A stretch of 64,000 bases of DNA from Vitrella brassicaformis (Eukaryota; Sar; Vitrellaceae). Below are positions 38,719-51,004 of this stretch, piece after piece. A program made the position numbers and the translations under genes. The notes below the pieces were generated by a model, which was not told where the DNA came from, searched no databases, and saw only the letters and a program-made list of their open reading frames with translations. Numbering within the stretch: position 1 is the first letter of the stretch; the number at the start of each line of letters is the position of its first letter. The stretch spans positions 190,655 through 254,654 of the forward strand of contig CDMY01000499.1 in the NCBI GenBank assembly GCA_001179505.1, read 5' to 3'.

Positions 38719-39521
38719 TGGACAGAGGAGGGGAGTGAGGGGCGAGAGGGGGGAGACAGACAGACAGACATCCGGGTGTCTGTTTACGTGGGCGGCCCGT
38801 GTGTGTAAATAGTGGATGTCGGTGTATTTGGTTGACGTCTAGGTAGGTGTTGTGTGTTCCCTGTGTGTGTGTGTGTGTTGCGTCCCTGTGCACAATAGTA
38901 TAATTCGTTTGCAATTCGTGTGTGTGAGTTCAGGACGGAGGTAGAACGAACTGTAGCCGTCGTCTGTGTGCCCATAGTGAATGGAGTGAATGAGAGTCCA
39001 CCCACGATCGGCGCGAGCAATGCAAGCCAGAAACACAATCGCGACACAACCGACCGACAACCGAAGGAGGTCTTTCCTCCGTCTTGCGTGTTAGATGTGT
39101 GTCTGTTTGTTTGTCCATGCTGATGGCCACCCCACGCAGCGAGTGATGACGCTCACCCACCGTGCGGCATCACCATCGTCAAAGACAGCCACCACATCAC
39201 ACCACACAAGCCAAATCAACATCAGGAACACTTTAGGCCTCCCTCTGTCACGAGACATATCAACATCTTATCACATAGGTGGGTGATTCAGGGCCGGATG
39301 CATCGCGCCGTGCGATTCCTTCCGGCTCGCCAGTGCCGCCGTGGTCAGCCACGCACCTCACCCGCAACGAACGCATTGCCCGCTCGCAACGCAGTCATGA
39401 CGGATGCAGTGTGTGATCAACTACGACGGCACGGAGGAACCAGGAAGAAACAAGCAGGCCTTATCTCGCACTCGCAATAGAACAGCACGAGACACCGACA
39501 GACAGGCTCTCCGTCTCATCC
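38719..39521. other. Intergenic region between convergent genes
   Basis: The GH1 and IF-2 genes converge here. It holds 3' flanking sequence, a (TG)n run near 38862-38878 and no recognisable exon. I looked specifically on the minus strand for a missing IF-2 C2 domain and saw none. Confidence 0.4.
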
Positions 39522-42500
39522 TTAGAGTCCGGATGCGGTCGGCTGTTTCTTCAGTGTGGTAACGTAGGCCAAGTGGTCGCGCATCCGCTGCACGTTCTCA
39601 CACCGCACCCGCACATCCTCCACCAAATCAGTGAACACATCGAACCTGACACACACACACACACCGACAGACACACTTGGATCTGGATGCACCTCACCGG
39701 TCTGGCTGGTCTGACTGACCTTTTGATGGTGATTTTGTTCTCGACGGCTTCTCGGATGGCTGGCGGCTGCACCCCGACTTGGAAGGCGTAGACGGGGCAG
39801 TAGCCGTAGTTGCGCTCGACGTCGGCGTGGGTGATGTCGCCCTTGACCACCGTTCCCACACCGCCGTGCACTATTGGAATGCGCATGGCGTACTCGCGCT
39901 GAGACCACACACACACACGCGTGTCGTGAGCCTCTGTGGTGTGTTTATGTGTGTGTTGTGCGGACCTGCAATTGCTCGAATGTGTCCATGAAGACGTCAA
40001 AGGTGGACATGCTGTCGGTCTTGAGGATGACCGGCACCACCGGCGAGTTGACCGTCGGAATCGCAAAGGGCTCCTCGCCCTCCTCGCCCTCCCACCCCTC
40101 ACCATCACCATCACCCCCGCCGTCGTTGCTGCCCTTGCTGCGACGGCCGTCTGCCCTGGCCAGCTCGTCCATGAGGATGGATTTCTCCTCTGGCTGGGCG
40201 AGGGGCGGCTCCCCGCGTCCCTTGCGGCGGAAGTTCTCGGTGGCGATCTGCAGCTGCACCTCGCGGAACACCGCACGCTGCTTCTCAAGTTTCTACAACC
40301 GAGACAGAGACAGAGAGAGACAGAGACAGAGCGTGGGCGATGCATTGATTGACACCAACCTACCTACCTGGTCCCTGTTGCGCCGTCTCCACCTCTCCCT
40401 GAGCCGTTCGTTGTACAGCTCGGCCTCCTCGTGCCAGGTCTCACGGTCGGCATAGTACACCCATGGCACACCCAGCCGGTCGCCGCTCACACCCGCCGAT
40501 GGTCCCGATGATCCCGATGATCCCGATGGGTTTGGCTGCCCCTCCGCCTCAGCTTTCGAGAAATCGGCCTCGTTGGCGCGCCGCTCGTCGTCGAGGAAGG
40601 TGCGGTACCTTGAGTAGAGGGCCTCGTCGTCGCCCTCGTCGAAGTAGTAGTGGTCCGTAAAGACCTTCTGAGCCTTCAGATCGGCGTCGGCATCATCCTG
40701 CTCGCGGTCATCGTCACCTTTTGTTTGCTCCTGTTGGTCTTGGTGTGGTGGTGGTGGTGGTGGTGGGACGTAGAAGGGCGGGTCTGATGCACGCGATGTC
40801 GTTGTTGTTGCTGCTGCTGCTGCTCGTCGTCTGGACCTGCGGCCGACGGATGCCGGTGGGGGCGGGGGCGGGTCGGGGGGATCGATCTCGCCGGCTGGCG
40901 GGATATGGATGGATCCAATTCGGGTAGTGGTGGCGGCGGATGTTGAGAGACTGCACACACGCACAGATTGATGAGATGAATGAATCGCTTGCTGGGTCAG
41001 TGCAGTGCACCCGCTCTCTCCTTAAGGTACCTGTGCAGCTCCTCAGTGGACATGTATTGGTCGTCCCTCCCCCTCGGGCCCTTGTCGGCCCCCCTGCGTA
41101 TCACCTCGAGACCCTCCAGTTCCTCCTCCTCCCAGCCCCCCTCGTCCCCAGCTGCTGCGTCGTCCCCATCCGCCTCGCCCTTCCTCTTGATGGCTGCCTT
41201 CATCTCGGCATCAAAGCCGATGGTGGCGTCCAGGGGCGACTCGAACTCGTCACGCGTGGCCGTCGAGAAGATGCCGCCCACACCTACACGTCAATGTGAG
41301 CGGTCAGGAAGAGGGAGGGATGGAGGGAGGGTGGGTGGATGGTTGTGTGTGTGGTGGTGTGTACCAGGGGCATGTCCGTATTCCTCGATAGCTCTCCGCA
41401 GTTTGTGCGATGTCTTCCGATTCTCCATTCCCATGCTCACCTGTTCCCTGGTGTTATCGAGGGGGCTGTCCGACTGGAAGGGCATGGGCATCGGCGGCCC
41501 CCTCACCTGCACAGCCTGGGTCGCCTCAAGACGCTCACGATACTCAAACAAACGCCATGCCCTGACCAAACAGATACACAGACAGACCTCACTCTTGTGT
41601 GTATGTGTGTGTGTGTGTGTGTGTGTCGGGAGTGAGAGGGCCGGCCTGCCTGAGGTCTGGCAGCGTCATGAGTATGTCGTCGGGGGCACAGTCGCCGCCG
41701 AATGTCTTCATCTTGATGCCCTTGACACGCGCAGCCACGCCCACACCGGCGACCCTGACAGACACATTTATTGAAAGATAGAGACATCGATCCACACAGC
41801 CACACCAACCACACGTGCAGGCGTCGCCACGACGCCCCGCCTCGCCCTGCCTCGCTGTTGCTGACTCATGACTCACTCGAGTGTGTCGAGTGTGCGGCCG
41901 AGGTCGTCTGTCTTGAGTTCGGCCACTTTGCCGATGGCCGACCCACACACAAACCAGTGCCCAACTTGCACCCGACCGTGGCGAACCAACACCGTCAGGA
42001 TCACTCCCCTGCACACAAAGAGCATAGCATCAAGCGTGGTAGGGTGTGGTGTGTGGTTTGGTGTGGGGTGGGTCGTGATATGATTACTCAGGGTCGGTCT
42101 TTGTGACGTCTACGACGACCCCGACACCGTATGGCAGCACATGGGAGTCGATCAGGGAGAAGGTGCGCCGCCGGAACTTGGAGGCTATGCGGCTGCCGAC
42201 TGACGTCACGTCACACAGCACAGCACAGACACACAAGTGAGAGGAGGGAGGGAGGGGAAGGGGGCAGGGCTTGGCTTGGCTGAGCTGACTGGCTGACCTA
42301 CCTGGAGTGGTGCAGAGTGAGTTGACTGGGTTTACAGGAAGGGACAGGCCTGCCAGCCGGGCACTCAATGCCGCCAACAAATCCTGCACACACACACAGA
42401 TCGATAAACACAGAGTCGCTCGCAAGCGGCACACTCTCTCTCTCTCTCTCTTTCTCTCTCTGTGTGTGTGTGTCTCTCTCCCTATGTGTGTGGTTGTTAA

Positions 42501-43949
42501 CTCATCCATCCATCCATCGCACACACACGCAAGGACGGACGCACCTGTATGCCCTTCCCCGTGAGTGCCGATATGGGGACGGCCTCCCCCACCTCAGCGG
42601 AAAAGTCACGGGACACCGCACCGCCCTCATGCAACTCCTACACACACACACACACACACTTGCAATTCTGTGTGCCTGCACTGCATTCATTGTGCCTGGG
42701 AGGGTGCAGGCAGGTCTTATTTACAGAGCATTGTCTCCGGAGCTCGGCCTTGACCAGCTCGACGTTGGTGAGCGGCAGGTCGATCTTGTTCAACGCAAAC
42801 ACAACCGGCACCTACAAAGCACAAACAAAGAGAGAGAGCGACAACCACATAAATAAAGTTCCTTCCTCTCTCTCTGTCTCTCTGTGCAGCGCGACATGCG
42901 GAGGCATACACACACACCCACTTTGAATCTGTCGGCCTGTGTGATGATCTCGCGCGTCTGCACCTCAGCCCCCCTCTCCACCGACACCACCAGCAGCGCC
43001 ACGTCGGCCGTGGCCGTGGCCTGCCCACGCATTATCTCAAACACCTCGTGGCCCGGCGTGTCCAGAAATGTCAGCCTGTGGGTCGTCTGTTGCTGCTGCT
43101 GCTGCTGCTGCTCGTCGGTGAGGGTCACGGGCATGGGCATGGTGGTGGCTCGGATGCGCTGCGTGATGCTGCCTGGCTCGTGGGCGGCCGCACAAGTGCC
43201 TGGCATGCCACACACAGATACAGACACACACACGTAGAATGATGCGTTGAAGTGTTTGTGTTGCCTTCGAGGAGTGTGCTGCCAGCCACTTACCTTGTAT
43301 GGTGTCGATGAGTGTGGTCTTGCCGTGGTTGATGTGTCCGAGCACGGCCACCACAGGGATGGCCTTCTCCGACTGGGGGAAGTCGTCACGCGTCTACAGC
43401 ACAGCACACAGCACACAGACCAAGTCACGTCACGTCCGTCGTGTCAGTCAACTTGAGGCATCCGAGCTGTGTGTTGGTGTGTGTCAGCTGTGTGTGCACA
43501 CTGTGGGATACATACCCAGTAAGGTTCGGGGTCGACCTTCCTCGGCCTGAAGTTGAACATCTCTGCCGCGTGCGCCGCCAACTCATACGGCACCGCCACC
43601 TTGGCCTTGCTCCTGCACACACACGACAGATAGGTACCCCATTGCATGCCAGTGGACAGCCTCCACCACAGCTCAGCTTTGCTGCTTTGCTCACTCACAC
43701 GGTCTCCCACTGCCTCCCCTGTGTGTCGTTCCAGAGGTATCGCCTTTGCACCAGCCGAACATTGCATGCCTTCATCATGCTGGCGGGCTCCATCTGCACC
43801 ATGCGGCGCAGCTCCTTGACGTGCACATAGGGCGGCAGGAGCAGCAGCCGGCTCCTCTCGCGATGCCCGCCCTTGACGTTGTCCACCCACTGCTCGCGCC
43901 CTATCATCCGCCACTTCTTGCCAAACAACACACGGCTGGGCCTCAGCAT
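39522..43949 (-). CDS. MTIF2: Organellar translation initiation factor IF-2 lacking domain C2
   Basis: About 16 exons encode some 1,030 residues. The start MLRPSRVLFGKKWRMIGREQ (ATG 43949) is basic and amphipathic with no signal peptide, so mitochondrial import is likely. IF-2 is a GTPase that assembles the initiation complex. G motifs: G1 GHINHGKTTLID, the switch region GSITQRIRA, G3 DTPGHEVF, G4 NKID (near 42790) and G5 SALTGKG. Domain II follows (VILTVLVRHGRVQVGHWFVCG). A long acidic/Pro/Gly-rich insertion of about 300 residues comes before the C1 domain (VVPVILKTDSMSTFDVFMDT, VHGGVGTVVKGDITHADV, YAFQVGVQPP). The protein then stops with TTLKKQPTASGL. The C2 beta-barrel that binds formyl-Met-tRNA is missing. 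A run of eight Gln sits between G1 and G3. Upstream it is divergent from the gene at 44201. Confidence 0.9.
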
Positions 43950-44039
43950 GATTCTGAGCACAGATCTATCGGGTTCAGGATCTATTCTTTCGACATCAGG
44001 AAGGGACTCTTGCGTCGGAAGAAGGCCTCCTCTCGGACC

Positions 44040-44047
44040 TGCGAGCT
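44040..44047 (-). promoter_or_regulatory. AGCTCGCA motif facing IF-2
   Basis: The plus strand reads TGCGAGCT, so the minus strand reads AGCTCGCA, about 92-98 bp upstream of the IF-2 ATG. A second copy in the opposite orientation sits 22 bp away at 44069. Confidence 0.4.
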
Positions 44048-44068
44048 CAGCCCCATCTGGACACCACA

Positions 44069-44078
44069 AGCTCGCAAA
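44069..44078 (+). promoter_or_regulatory. AGCTCGCAAA motif facing the TFIIS-domain gene
   Basis: An exact copy of the 10-mer, 123 bp upstream of the ATG at 44201. With the inverted copy at 44040-44047 it makes a divergent pair between two divergently transcribed genes. Confidence 0.4.
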
Positions 44079-44200
44079 ATTGGATGCGCAGTTTTTTGGT
44101 GACCGTCTTCAGCAGGAGACTGTCTGCCTGACGGAGAGCCTCGAAGTTCTTCATCTTGATAGCCTTTTGCTTTCGTCCCATTCGTTTTGACGACTCGGCG

Positions 44201-47200
44201 ATGTCCGGCCCTCCCCCGCCCCCGTCAGGGCCGCCAAAGGGATCAGGGTGACCATGCCACACACTCACGCACACTCCCAAGGCCTTGTGTCACTTCTTTG
44301 GCCTGTCCGTGTGTCTGTGTGTCTGCGTGCCTGTCAGCAGGGATGGCGTGAAGCCCGCGATTTGGACGCCGTCTGGGCAGGTGCCCGTGACGACGAGGGA
44401 GACCACTCGGCGGACGCAGCGGGAGTCCACGCGGCAGGAGATATTTCGGAAGCTCACCCACGACTACAGGCGGGAACCTGGTGAGGGAGGGACTCAAGAA
44501 TGACTGAAGAGTGACTCGCGAGACAACTCTCTGTCGCCTGGATGGCCACCTCTCCCTCCCCCTCCCTCTCTCTCTATGTGTGTGTGTGCAGGCGGGCTAG
44601 ACCCCAATGACGTGTCGATGACCCTCGAGGAAGGTACCTAGGGAGACGGGGGCGGCTGGGGGCGTGAGGCGTCAAATGAGTTTCCGCCTTTGTGCTGAGT
44701 GCGTGGCTGCGTGTCTGCAGAGACCAACCGGCTGTTCCCCGAGGCCACGGACGCCAAGACCTACCGGAGAAAGATCGTGGAGGTGCTGCAGAAAATCAAC
44801 GTACGAAAGGCTCTGTGTGCGTGAACACACAACCCGGCTGAAGTAGCACATGTGCAGGGATCTCTCTCTCTCTCTCTCTCTCCCTCCGGGCGTGTGTGTG
44901 ATGGCCTGCCTGCAGGGCCACAAGAACCTGAACGTTCGTCGACACCTGATGGCCGGCACACTCGACGCCAACACGCTCATCACGTCCAAGGACTCGGTGA
45001 GCAGCGGGCGGGCGATTGAGTCTCTCCCACTAGTGACACTCATTCACCCCTCTGTCGTATGTGTGTATGTGTATGTGTGTGGCTGCTCGCAGGACTTGAG
45101 TCGGTGGCGCAGCGAGCCGCCCCCCACAGGCAGTGCCCTGCGCGAGAGGGGCGAGTCGACTCTCTCACCGAAGGCGCCCCTACAGACCACTATGACGTCC
45201 ACGCAGCCAGGCGCCTCCTCAGGTGCGCCAGCACGATGATGCCATCCAGCGATCGATTCAGTCACTGCATGAGGTAGTTTCTTTGTTTCTCTCTGTGTGT
45301 GTGCCTGCAGGTGGCGGGACCCCTGAGAGCCCGACGGTATCGCAGGGCAACGGGACGCCCAGCACGGCGGCCAACATGATCCCCCCGACCCACCTCAGGC
45401 CGCGCGCAGACGGGGTGCAGTCACACTCCACCGTCATTCAGCCGCCCGGTGAGTGAGCAAATGGGCAGGCATCTCACGCACACACACCCTTGACACACAC
45501 ACAAACCCTTCTCTCTCAGACAAAGCCGCCAACCCCCGTGTGTCGCTGCCCGAGAGCGAGTCGATGCCCACCTCCCCACAGATCAACATGGCCAAGCGCG
45601 ACTCCATCACCATGAAGTCTGTCGGCATCATGTCGCCGTCCAAGGCCCCGTTCCCCGTCCCCGCCCCGCCCACCAACCCACACGCACACCGCCTCAGCAT
45701 CAGCAGCCCCTCCATCAGAGACGCCCTCGCGGGCAGCGGGTTCGGAGGCGTCGGGCCGCTCTTGGCCAGTGCTGGTGCCGTTCCTGGTGGGCGCATTGAC
45801 GAGAGCGACCCCGAGACACAGGCCGACAGGAAGGTGCGTCTCTGTGTGCGTGTGCGTGTGGCGTGCGTGACCGAGGCAACATCGGTGTGTGTGTGTGTGT
45901 TGTGTGTGCAGGTGTCGACACCGCCCCCTCCGTCGTATCCTGCTGCCTTTCACAACCAGCACCAGCAGTATCAGCAGCAACAGCAGCCGTATGGGTTTGC
46001 GACGACGGAGAAGTCTGTGAGCGCCGGCAGCTCGCCGCTGCCCAAGAGCGACGACAGGGATGAGTACACTGACGAAGAGGGGGGCGCTGGGGGAGCAGGT
46101 ACAAACACACAACTCGACACACCAACACCCCACATGTCGTTCGCCCGTTCGTTCCTTCGTGTGTTGTGTTCGTGCAGTATACCACCCGGACCTCCAGCCG
46201 GACATGGTGCCCGACCAGGCCCCATCCCGTTCGCAGCCCACCCCGCCCAGCAGCACACAGCAAGAAGACAAGAGCGAGGGCGAGGAGGAGCCGTCGCCCC
46301 CGCCCCCACTCTCACCCACGCCGTCGCCCGCCCAGCACTACAGAGGCCGGGACACAGACACAGACAGAGACAGAGGCACTCTCGGGAGCCCTGAAGCACC
46401 GGCGACGCGAGATGGGGGCGACCAGTTGGGAGATGAGGCCGTTGAGGACGCCATCGTGGCTAGGGAGGGGCTGGGGGCAATGCGGCCACGGGGCGAGGCC
46501 GATGAGCGGTAGGCAGACACACACACGGCCAGTGGGTCATGCGCACGTGTGTGTGAGTGGTGGTGTGTGTGTGTGTGTGTGTGTGTAGGTATGAGCATCA
46601 CCAGGAGGTGGCCAGGGCGTTTCAGAACTTCTGGCGGTGGGCGGCCGACGAGCTGTCCAGGCGAGGCGCCAACGACAGCGACGGTGTGGAGGGCCCCAAG
46701 ACGCTGGAGGAGCAGATCGAGGAGGCGCGCCACGCCATCGCACACAAGAAGGACGCACTCAAATGCATGCTCACACAACTACATGTACGCCGACCGCTTC
46801 GCTTCGCACACACAGCACACCAACACCAACACCAACACGCACACACACAAATCTCTCTCTGTGTGTCATGGTGTCGGTGTGATTAGTCATTGCGTGGCGC
46901 CTCATCGTCGATTGACGAGGCCGAGATGGACCGCGACACCCGGCCGGGCAGCGACATGGACAAGATCAAACAGGCCGCCGGGCTCGAAATACTCCAAATG
47001 AGACTCGTAAGCACACCGACACCCTCTTTACCCTCTGCCCCTACCTCCCCAAACATGTGTGCGTGTGGCCACCCGTCCCGTCCGTGTGCAGAGGATGAAT
47101 GCGTTGGTTTCACGAGTTGAGGAGCTGGCTCACGGCCGCCAGGAGGACAGTGACAACGCCGACATTGTCGAGAACCACAGGCGCATCAAGCGGCTCGAGG

Positions 47201-47915
47201 ACGAGCTGAACACTATGCACCAGCAGATGGCCGAGAAAGAGAGGGTCAGTGCTGTGCTGTGCTGTTCTGGACACAGAATCGCGACTGTCACGTGTCTGTG
47301 TGTGTGTGTGTGTGTAGGAGGTTCGTGTGTTGAGTGAAGAGCTGAAGCGACTGCGTGAGACGGAAAGGGGCGAGATGAGCCCCTCTCGCGACCCTGCCCA
47401 CAACCAGGCCCTCATCGATGACCAACAGAAGCAGATCCGGTGGAAGCCGTCCGTCTCACACACCAGCGAATCTCTAGAGACAAAGGCATGGATGCCTCTG
47501 TGTGTATCTGCGTGCATGGGCGTCATGTCAGTGACCTTCGCGAGTTGGTCCAGTCGATAACACGCAGCTCCAAGGAAGAGGTGGACCATCTCAGCGACGA
47601 GGCAAGCACCACGCCACACCACAGCCCCCCACACGCAGTCCTGACACAACCGCAGACACACACACACACACGTCGGCCTGTGTATTGTGTCCAGATTAAG
47701 CGCCTGATGTCGGAGTGTGCACCCCTTCGCGAGCGGCGCGACCACCTGGAGGGCCGGTGCGCTCAGCTGGAGGCGCAGTTGGAGCAGGCCCGAGACGACG
47801 CCCACCAAGCCCGCATCCAGATGAGGGAGCGGGAGCAGCAAATCGAAACCCTCAAGATGGAAAACGCTAGACTAGTGGTCAGTGTAAGTGTGTAAGAGGA
47901 GCCAGCTGTGGTGCA

Positions 47916-47955
<40 letters not shown>

Positions 47956-50900
47956 TGTGTTGTCCTATGTGTGTGTCATGCAGACGTCGTTGAGCGAGGG
48001 TACGGTTGACGAGGGCACACGCACCGAGCTGGCCTGTCTGGAGGGCGCCAAGAGGGCGCTGGAGGAACAGCTTCAGGACAAGGAGGCTACCATACGGGTG
48101 AGCTGAGCTACTAACTGATGGGAAAGGGGCACCAACGAGAGATAAGTACTCATTCATGGTGACGTGTTGTGTCGTCTTGTGTCGTGTGCAGGAGTTGGAG
48201 TCCGAGCGCGGTCGTCTGACCGAGGGCATGGCATCGCTCGAGAAGCAGCTCGCCACGCAGCAAGAACTCATCAACAGCGTATGCACCTCACAAGATCCAC
48301 ACCGCCTCTGTCCTGATTCATGTGTGTGTGTGTGTGTGTGTGAATGCATTCCGCAGACCCCCACACTGATGGAGGCCTGCACAAGCCCCCTGTCGAGCCA
48401 GTCGCCGCTGATGCAGCCGGACCAGCCACCGCGCCCCAGTTCGCCCACGTACGAGAATGAGCGTCTGCTGGCGATGGGGCGCATCGAGCGGCTGCAGGCG
48501 ATGCTGCTGGAGAAGGAGGAGAGGTACGGGGAGCTGCTGCTGCAGCTAAGGGCCGCTGAGGAGAGGGAGCAGGCACTGATGGACCAGATGGACAAGATGG
48601 GACAGGAGGTAGGTGGGTTGGCGAGGGAGCGTAAGCCGGCACTTACTTACTTCATCGGTCTCTGCCTGTCTGTCTGCCTGTGCGTGCAGATGTCAGGCAT
48701 TGCTTCGGCGGGCGGCATGTTGGCCACTTTGGATGAGGACCTCACGGCCGTCGAAGGGTTCGCACCCGACCAGCAGATGAACGCTCAGCTCGCAGACGCC
48801 AAGCGAGAGGTACACCACGCACACACACACACATGCACCCACACCACAAGGGCAGGCCATGCTCACATCCTTTGATCCATCCCTCTATCTGTCATCAGGC
48901 GTCAGACGTGCAGCAGCAGCTGATGAGGCTCACACAGTTGCTCTCGGACCGTGACACCGAGATCGGCCGGCTCAACAACGCCCTCTCGGACAGGGCCACC
49001 CCACACCCAGCTACAGCCACAGCAGCCGCACCCTCACCGAAGCACGACATCACAGCCGCCCCACCACCAGCAGCAGCAGCACCAGCCGCTGCAGCAGCAG
49101 CCACGCCAGCAGCGGCACCGTATTCGACGTTCGCTCTGCGGCAGCCCGATGTGTCACCCCCTGGCCAGACGTCCCCTGACGTCAGCAGGCCCGTCCCCGC
49201 CCTATCCATGCCGTCACCCGCTGCTGGCGGGCTCGACACTGTGATGGATCACGCCAAGGCTGCCATGGTGTCAGTTCCCCCACCCCAGCAGCAGCACCAG
49301 CAGCAGCAGCAGCAACAGCAGGCGCCTATTGTCCCGCCGCAAGCACCGCCGTCTCCCCCTGCAAAGGGCGTGGAGGGTCTTTTTGACGACAGTGGCGAGA
49401 GGGGAGTCGACCTGTTCGGACCCGAAGTGACGCAGCGCAGCGCGCACGACGACCGGATGACAATGACAGCTGTCAACCCCCCACTGCAGCTATCGTCGCC
49501 GCCCGCAAGGCCTGGCGGAGTGGAGGCCCTCTTCGCTGAGCGGTCGGTAGAGGAGGCCTTCCCGGTCCCCCCACCCGTGCAGCAGCAAGTGCAGCAGGCC
49601 GCCGCGGCGCCCTTCCTGGTCGAGCAACAGGGCGGCTCGCCGGTCCTCAGCACCACCACTACTCCCGCGGCCATCACTGTAACGAGCCCTGAAGTGGCCG
49701 CTCAGCGACAGCAGGAGCCTGCAGCAGAGACGGCCGAGCAGAAACGCGCAACTGTGAGCGACTTCTTTGAGCCTGAGGGCGAGCGCGGTGGCGGCGCCAA
49801 TGGGTGGATCGACATCGAGCCGGACGAGTTTGAGGGCTATCCACAGGGCGGGCACCTCGCCATCAGCCAGGGCGCCCTCAAGAGCGAATCGAGCTCCCCA
49901 CCAGTCAACTTCACCATGTCGAGACCCACGCTGAGCGGCCTCAGCCCGCCGCTTCCGCCATCCGAGGTGACCGGCGAGGAGAGGGAGCCGGAGGGCGGAA
50001 GGGGCCAGGGAGGGCCGGGCATGACGCTTGCTGTGGAGGAGACCAGGGCCGAGGAGAGGGAGGTGGCGGCCCCGGCTGTCGTCACCCCGCCACCCCTGCC
50101 CCCGGCAATCGCTCAGATGTCTCCCGATCGCACTGTGGGTGACCTCTTCGGCGGACCCCCACCAGACCACGGCAAGGCAATCGGAGCGCCAGGCGATGAG
50201 GTGCCCGTGACGGCCATGGCGCCCCAGCCGAGCCTCCCTCTGCTGAACGGCACCACGGGGGTTGAAGGCGGCCACCCCGAGCAGACGGGCCAGGGGGAGA
50301 GGGAGAGGGCCAAGGTGGATGACCTGTTCGGCATGGAGGCCGGCGGTGAGGACATGGAGGCGTCAGGGTGGGACGTCGGCCACGACGAGTTCGCGCTCCC
50401 GGCGACCGACAAGCCTGCCTCGCCTGCAAAGGACATTGTCCGCGGTGCTGGCGAGGAGGAGGAGGGACCCCGTTCGCCCATCCCCAACAATCTGTTCGGT
50501 GACAACACGGGCGGCGTGTCCGATTGGCTGCAGGAGCTCGAGAGCGGCGGCAAAGGAAGCGCGGCAGCCAACAATGACGAGGAGGACTGGATGCATGGCG
50601 GGGGCGTCGGGGGCGGCTGGGATTTCAACATCGGCACGACATTCGGAAACGACCTCCAGCAGCACCAGCAGCAGCAGGACCAGCCCATGGCAGCGAGCCC
50701 CGTACTGTCCCCTCCCCCTCCGGCACAGCCAACCGCCACCACCATGGCCACCATGTGGGGCCAACACCCGCAGCCATCCGCTGCGATCCCTGCTCCCGCA
50801 CCAGTGACCCATGCGGCCGTGCCCCAGCCGACGTCTGACATGGATTTCTTCGCATCGATGGGTCTGGTCAATGGTGAGGATTCGCGGCCGGCCTCGTCTC

Positions 50901-51004
50901 ACCCATCGCCGCAGACGGTCCCGTGGGGGGCGCCCATGACGGCCAGCACAGGCAGCGAAAAGGGCAGTGGAGGCAAGAAGGACCTCGGCTCACTCTTCGG
51001 CTAG
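44201..51004 (+). CDS. TFIIS central-domain / coiled-coil protein with C-terminal LFG motifs
   Basis: About 21 exons encode some 1,680 residues. After MSGPPPPPSG, exons to about 45000 read as a TFIIS central-like domain (RQEIFRKLTHDYRRE, TYRRKIVEVLQKINGHKNLN, VRRHLMAGTLDANTLITS), the three-helix fold that contacts RNA polymerase II in TFIIS, Bye1 and PHF3/DIDO. Ser/Pro/Gln-rich linkers follow. A long coiled coil comes next (46590-48890: RIKRLEDELNTMHQQMAEK, CAQLEAQLEQARDDAHQAR, RLQAMLLEKEERYGELL). The last exon (48899-51004) is low complexity but carries eight spaced LF motifs: VEGLFDD, VEALFAE, VSDFFEP, VGDLFGG, VDDLFGM, NNLFGDN, MDFFAS and the C-terminal LGSLFG. Three are followed by a W-x-D/F element (NGWIDIEPDEF, SGWDVGHDEF, GWDFNIG). 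One intron uses a GC donor (near 47603). The TFIIS zinc ribbon is absent. Function is unknown. Confidence 0.75.

Noticed and set aside
44201-51004. Epsin/ENTH-type endocytic adaptor as an alternative identity
   Set aside because: The LFG and W motifs resemble adaptor-binding tails, but the N-terminal helices match the TFIIS central pattern (K-N-x-N-x-R-R-x-L-x-x-G) better than ENTH.
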